In this document: positions 60,865 through 64,000 of the stretch, one piece after another
Layout: each line of letters starts with the position of its first letter
Position numbering within the stretch: the first letter of the stretch is position 1
Source: Nisaea sediminum
Lineage (GTDB): Bacteria > Pseudomonadota > Alphaproteobacteria > Thalassobaculales > Thalassobaculaceae
Length of the DNA: 64,000 nucleotides
Direction: 5' to 3'
Assembly: GCF_014904705.1 (NCBI RefSeq)
Contig: NZ_JACZCQ010000001.1
Span: 664,205 to 728,204 of the forward strand
Made by a program: the position numbers and the translations under genes
The notes under the pieces: generated by a model
What the model saw: the letters and a program-made list of their open reading frames with translations, nothing else
Database searches by the model: none
What the model was told of the DNA's origin: nothing

Positions 60865-62543
60865 GCGCCAAGAAGAAGGCCGACCTGAACATAGACGAGG
60901 ACGATTTCATCTTCCTGCCGCTCGGCGGGAGCGACGAGATCGGCATGAACCTCAACCTCTACCACTATGGCGGTAAGTGGCTGATGGTCGATCTCGGGAT
61001 CTCCTTCGGCGACGATACCATGCCGGGGATCGACATCATCCTTCCGGACCCGGAATTCATCGAGCAGCGGCGGCATGATCTGGTCGGGCTCGTGGTCACG
61101 CACGGGCACGAGGATCATATCGGGGCGATCCCCTATCTCTGGCCCAAGCTGCGCTGCCCGATCTATGCGACGCCGTTCACCGCCACGCTGGTGCGGCGGA
61201 AGCTGGCGGACGAGGGGATCCTGGAGCAGGTCGAACTGATCGAGATCGATCTCTCGGCGAATTTCGTGATCGGTCCGTTCGAGATCGAGCTCATCACCCT
61301 GACGCACTCGATCCCGGAGCCGAATGCTCTGGTAATCCGCTGTGGCGGCGGGACGGTGATGCATTCGGGCGACTGGAAGTTCGATCCGGAACCGGTCATC
61401 GGCGAGGTCAGCGACATCAAGGCGCTCCGTGCGCTCGGCGACGAGGGCGTGCTGGCGATGATCGGGGATTCGACCAACGTCCTCGATCCCGGCCGCTCAG
61501 GCTCCGAGGCGAGCCTGACGGACTCGCTCGCCGTGCTGTTCCGGAAATACGACAAGCACCGGATCGCCATCACCTGCTTCGCCTCCAATGTCGGCCGTCT
61601 GGCGACGATCTCGGCGGCGGCAAAGGCTGCGGGACGTAACGTTGCGCTGGTCGGGCGTTCCCTCTGGAAAATGTACGAGGCGGCGCTGCAGAACGGTTAC
61701 CTGCGGGACATTCCCGAATTCGTCTCGGAGAAGGATGCGGGGTTCATCCCGCGCGACAAGCTGGTGCTGATCTGCACCGGCTCGCAGGGAGAGCCGCGCG
61801 CCGCTCTTGCGCGGATCGCCGACAATGCGCACCAGGAGATCGTTCTTGAGCGCGGTGACGTCGTGATCTTCTCCTCCCGTGAGATCCCGGGCAACGAAGC
61901 GGCGATCGGCCGGATCCAGAGCAAGCTCGTCTCCCGCGGCATCGAGGTCGTGACCGAACGCGAACATCATGTCCACGTCTCGGGTCATCCGGCGCGGGAG
62001 GAGCTGGTCGAGATGTACCAGTACATCCGGCCCAAAATCGCGGTTCCGGTTCACGGTACCCCGCGGCACCTCGAGGCCCATGCGCGGCTTGCCCGTCAGT
62101 GCCAGGTTCCGGAGGCTGTCGTGCCCGGGAACGGAAGCATGATCCGACTCAAGGAAGGCGCGGCGGAGATTGTCGGCTGGGTGCCGACGGGGGCCTTCAC
62201 CATGGATGGCGGCCGGCTGAGGCCGCTTGAGTCGAGCGTGTTCGGCGACCGGAAGAAGATGCTCTTCAACGGGGCCGTCTCAGTCACGGTCCTGCTTGAA
62301 GGCAAGGGCCATCTGCACGGCGATCCGGTCGTGACCTTCAACGGGATCGCGGACGAGGGCGAAATTGCCGCATTGAGCGAGACCGCGAAGGACCTCATAT
62401 GGGAAGCGGTCGAGGCGCTGGGGAAGAAGGCGCGAGGCAATGACGACGAGGTCGGTGAAGCGGTGCGGCGGGCTGTCCGTCGGGTCGTGAAAGCGGAATA
62501 CGGCAAGCGCCCGGTGACCACGGTGCATGTGCTGAGAGTTTGA
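60861..62543 (+). CDS. rnj: ribonuclease J
   Basis: A 560-residue beta-CASP metallo-beta-lactamase RNase. The zinc motif is VVTHGHEDHIGAIPYL; later SGDWKFDPEP, and the beta-CASP VSGHPAREELVEMYQYIRPK. The C-terminal domain is present. RNase J has 5'-3' exo- and endonuclease activity; in alphaproteobacteria it matures 23S rRNA and trims mRNA. It starts inside the coaX stop (ATGA). Confidence 0.94.
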   Translation: MSAKKKADLNIDEDDFIFLPLGGSDEIGMNLNLYHYGGKWLMVDLGISFGDDTMPGIDIILPDPEFIEQRRHDLVGLVVTHGHEDHIGAIPYLWPKLRCPIYATPFTATLVRRKLADEGILEQVELIEIDLSANFVIGPFEIELITLTHSIPEPNALVIRCGGGTVMHSGDWKFDPEPVIGEVSDIKALRALGDEGVLAMIGDSTNVLDPGRSGSEASLTDSLAVLFRKYDKHRIAITCFASNVGRLATISAAAKAAGRNVALVGRSLWKMYEAALQNGYLRDIPEFVSEKDAGFIPRDKLVLICTGSQGEPRAALARIADNAHQEIVLERGDVVIFSSREIPGNEAAIGRIQSKLVSRGIEVVTEREHHVHVSGHPAREELVEMYQYIRPKIAVPVHGTPRHLEAHARLARQCQVPEAVVPGNGSMIRLKEGAAEIVGWVPTGAFTMDGGRLRPLESSVFGDRKKMLFNGAVSVTVLLEGKGHLHGDPVVTFNGIADEGEIAALSETAKDLIWEAVEALGKKARGNDDEVGEAVRRAVRRVVKAEYGKRPVTTVHVLRV

Positions 62544-62565
62544 GAACAGAGAAGGGAAGGGTGCG

Positions 62566-62970
62566 ATGATCGGCCGTTTGAACCATGTCGCGATTGCGGT
62601 GCCGGATCTCGATGCCGCCTGTTCGACCTATCGCGGTGCGCTTGGCGCCAAGGTCAGCGCACCGGAGGACTTGCCGGAGCACGGCGTGACGGTCGTCTTT
62701 GTCGAGCTTCCGAATACCAAGATCGAACTGTTGCATCCGTTCGGTGACGCGTCGCCGATTACGGCTTTTCTCGAGAAGAATCCGTCCGGCGGCATGCATC
62801 ATGTCTGCTATGAGGTCGAGGATATACTCGCTGCGCGGGACCGTTTGAAGTCGGAAGGCGCTCGGGTGCTCGGAGACGGGGAGCCGAAGATCGGCGCACA
62901 CGGCAAACCGGTGTTGTTCCTGCATCCGAAGGATTTCGCAGGCACTCTCGTCGAACTCGAGCAGGCCTGA
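62566..62970 (+). CDS. mce: methylmalonyl-CoA epimerase
   Basis: A 134-residue vicinal-oxygen-chelate (glyoxalase-fold) enzyme: LNHVAIAVPDLDAACSTYR opens the first repeat with a metal His, KIELLHPFGDASPITAFLEK and GGMHHVCYEVEDI follow with further ligands, and the end LHPKDFAGTLVELEQ supplies the last Glu. It converts (S)- to (R)-methylmalonyl-CoA for propionate use. The position after rnj is conserved in alphaproteobacteria. Confidence 0.93.
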   Translation: MIGRLNHVAIAVPDLDAACSTYRGALGAKVSAPEDLPEHGVTVVFVELPNTKIELLHPFGDASPITAFLEKNPSGGMHHVCYEVEDILAARDRLKSEGARVLGDGEPKIGAHGKPVLFLHPKDFAGTLVELEQA

Positions 62971-62980
62971 GTACCACAGC

Positions 62981-63232
62981 ATGCAGGACCCGGTTTCCGT
63001 CGTCGTCGTCTTTCTGCTGCTCTGGTGGTGGTTCTTTCTGATGGCCTTGCCGATCGGCGTGCGCGTCCCGGACGAAGCCGAGGAGGGACATGCGGCGAGT
63101 GCGCCGCGGCGCCCGCATCTTTGGAAGAAGGCAGCTGGTGCTACCGTGGCGGCGATCCTCGGCACGCTTCTGGTCGATTATGTCATCGGGGCGGATCTGT
63201 TCTCGTTTCGCGATGCGATCAAGAACTGGTAG
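62981..63232 (+). CDS. DUF1467 family membrane protein
   Basis: An 83-residue small membrane protein with two helices: VVVVFLLLWWWFFLMALPIGVR at the start (helix plus the PxGVR motif) and a second after KKAAGATVAAILGTLLVDY. It matches DUF1467, normally found right after mce in alphaproteobacteria. Function unknown. Its 3' side has a strong terminator. Confidence 0.88.
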   Translation: MQDPVSVVVVFLLLWWWFFLMALPIGVRVPDEAEEGHAASAPRRPHLWKKAAGATVAAILGTLLVDYVIGADLFSFRDAIKNW

Positions 63233-63258
63233 CGGAAGCGTCTGAACCAAAGAAAAAA

Positions 63259-63296
63259 CGGCAAGACCCCAGGGATCTTGCCGGCGAATTTTTTTT
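63259..63296 (+). terminator. intrinsic terminator after the DUF1467 gene
   Basis: CGGCAAGA (63259-63266) and TCTTGCCG (63276-63283) form an 8-bp stem, followed by GCGAA and eight T residues. It closes the long transcript that contains birA-coaX-rnj-mce. Confidence 0.85.
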
Positions 63297-63446
63297 ATGA
63301 TTCGACCCTGACGACAAATCGGCAGGGTTCGCTTCCTCCCTAAACTCGGGCCAAATTCGCGGCTCGGACTTGTTTTTAATTATTAGGATGCGACCATATG
63401 ACATGTTGTCCGGGGCGTCATCCATTTTTTTGCAGTAAGGTTAAAT

Positions 63447-63465
63447 GATAACGATTCTCATACGG
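63447..63465 (+). promoter_or_regulatory. Fur-box-like operator
   Basis: GATAACGATTCTCATACGG agrees with the 19-bp Fur consensus GATAATGATAATCATTATC at 12 positions, including the TGATAAC-G-ATTCTCA inverted core with the preceding T. It is 44 nt before the start of a secreted-protein gene. Confidence 0.5.
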
Positions 63466-63509
63466 ATTTTGTTATCAAAAGTCCGCTCCGGGGCGTCGGG
63501 AGACATGAA

Positions 63510-63947
63510 ATGAACTTTTCCAAGAAATTGAAGCTCGTAGGCATCGCCGGATTGGCGACGCTTCTGGTCTCGCTTCCCGGAATCGCTCCGGCAGCGGAGG
63601 ACGATCCTGCCGGAATAAAGGTCTCCAAGCGCGACTGTCAGCGGGTGATTGCCTACCAGCCCTCGGCCGACGTCGAGTACAAGCCTGGGGTCGATGCGCG
63701 GGGTAATGCGGTCGCGGGCGCCGATCTTCCGGGCTCGGTGATCATCGAGGCGCCGAAATCAATCACCATTCCCCTGACGCTCGAGCTGGCGGAGCTGTTC
63801 GCGCTGCCCGGCGGCACCTCGGCGGAGGCCGGAATTGGCACCGTGAAATACGATATCGGTTCCGGACGCCTTGAGTACAACGGCCAGCCGCTGACCGACC
63901 CGCAGATGGCCGCCATCGCTGCGGCCTGCGCCAAGATGAAGAAATAA
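63510..63947 (+). CDS. uncharacterised secreted protein, possibly iron-regulated
   Basis: A 145-residue protein with a clear signal peptide: KKLKLVGIAGLATLLVSLP, cleavage probably after APA. The mature 115 residues have two Cys (DCQRV near 43 and AACAKM near 142) that may pair, and the motifs VEYKPGVDARGNAV and GRLEYNGQPLTDPQ. I recall this as a conserved alphaproteobacterial protein without known function. A Fur-box-like sequence precedes it. GGGAGAC precedes ATG at 63510; an ATG four bases upstream runs into a stop. Confidence 0.75.
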   Translation: MNFSKKLKLVGIAGLATLLVSLPGIAPAAEDDPAGIKVSKRDCQRVIAYQPSADVEYKPGVDARGNAVAGADLPGSVIIEAPKSITIPLTLELAELFALPGGTSAEAGIGTVKYDIGSGRLEYNGQPLTDPQMAAIAAACAKMKK

Positions 63948-63954
63948 AAACGGA

Positions 63955-63974
63955 GGCGGCCCCCTGGGGCCGCC
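63955..63974. terminator. GC-rich stem-loop after the last gene
   Basis: GGCGGCCCC and GGGGCCGCC pair almost end to end (63955-63963 with 63966-63974). A T-run (63988-63994) lies 13 nt further on the plus strand, and TTTTT follows closely on the minus strand, so it may serve a convergent gene beyond the window too. Confidence 0.55.
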
Positions 63975-64000
63975 CCCCCCGCGGTCCTTTTTTTGGGGCG

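Overview
The window is GC-rich (roughly 62-63 percent, estimated by eye) chromosomal DNA from an alphaproteobacterium. The support is a GcrA-type cell-cycle regulator with GANTC sites in its promoter, the glnB-glnA pair behind a sigma-54 promoter, the order tig-clpP-clpX-lon-hupB-tRNA-Val followed by a complete nuoA-N operon, and birA-coaX-rnj-mce-DUF1467 directly after nuoN. This layout is typical of Rhodospirillales-like marine or soil alphaproteobacteria; the order-level placement is inference. I see no rRNA, insertion sequence, prophage or CRISPR array. Four tRNA genes are present: His, Leu, Val and Asp.

Left part (1-14468). A truncated Bcr/CflA drug exporter, an HExxH metalloprotease of the CJM1_0395/SprA-related type, an unknown secreted protein and an orphan FlgC-like rod protein come first. 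A minus-strand operon (8462 down to 3041) follows: MoxR ATPase (CoxD-like), VWA protein (CoxE-like), two XdhC-type proteins, a MoeA-like/MocA fusion and a SufU-like scaffold. This is a molybdenum-hydroxylase maturation cassette, but the hydroxylase structural genes are not in the window. Next come acyl-CoA metabolism genes (CaiB-type CoA-transferase, nitroreductase, acyl-CoA dehydrogenase), a Ycf46-like AAA ATPase behind a long dyad, and a UDP-glucuronate decarboxylase.

Middle part (14469-36945). gcrA, an SDR oxidoreductase, pepN, an Asp/Glu racemase-family protein and a pentapeptide-repeat protein are followed by a stand-alone AsnC/Lrp ligand domain, a RhlE-like helicase, parE, an acyl-CoA thioesterase, an unknown secreted protein, a ParA-like ATPase and an EamA transporter. 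A bidirectional terminator separates these from glnB-glnA. Then come a metallo-hydrolase, two divergent aminotransferases, tRNA-His, DUF423, nnr, malonyl-CoA decarboxylase and tRNA-Leu.

Right part (37007-64000). Protein quality control (tig, clpP, clpX, lon) and HU lead into the 14-gene complex I operon. The nuo genes are tightly packed, with several stop/start overlaps; three of the four gaps over 30 nt hold a mini-ORF that links, or nearly links, the flanking genes. birA, coaX, rnj, mce and a DUF1467 gene follow and end at a strong terminator. The last gene encodes a small secreted protein behind a Fur-box-like sequence.

No wholly new multi-gene system stands out. The most unusual signals are a (His-Asp)11 tract in trigger factor, the gcrA promoter architecture (GANTC cluster plus 21-bp-spaced direct repeats), the dyad in front of the Ycf46-like ATPase, the nuo mini-ORFs, and the Fur-box-linked secreted protein.
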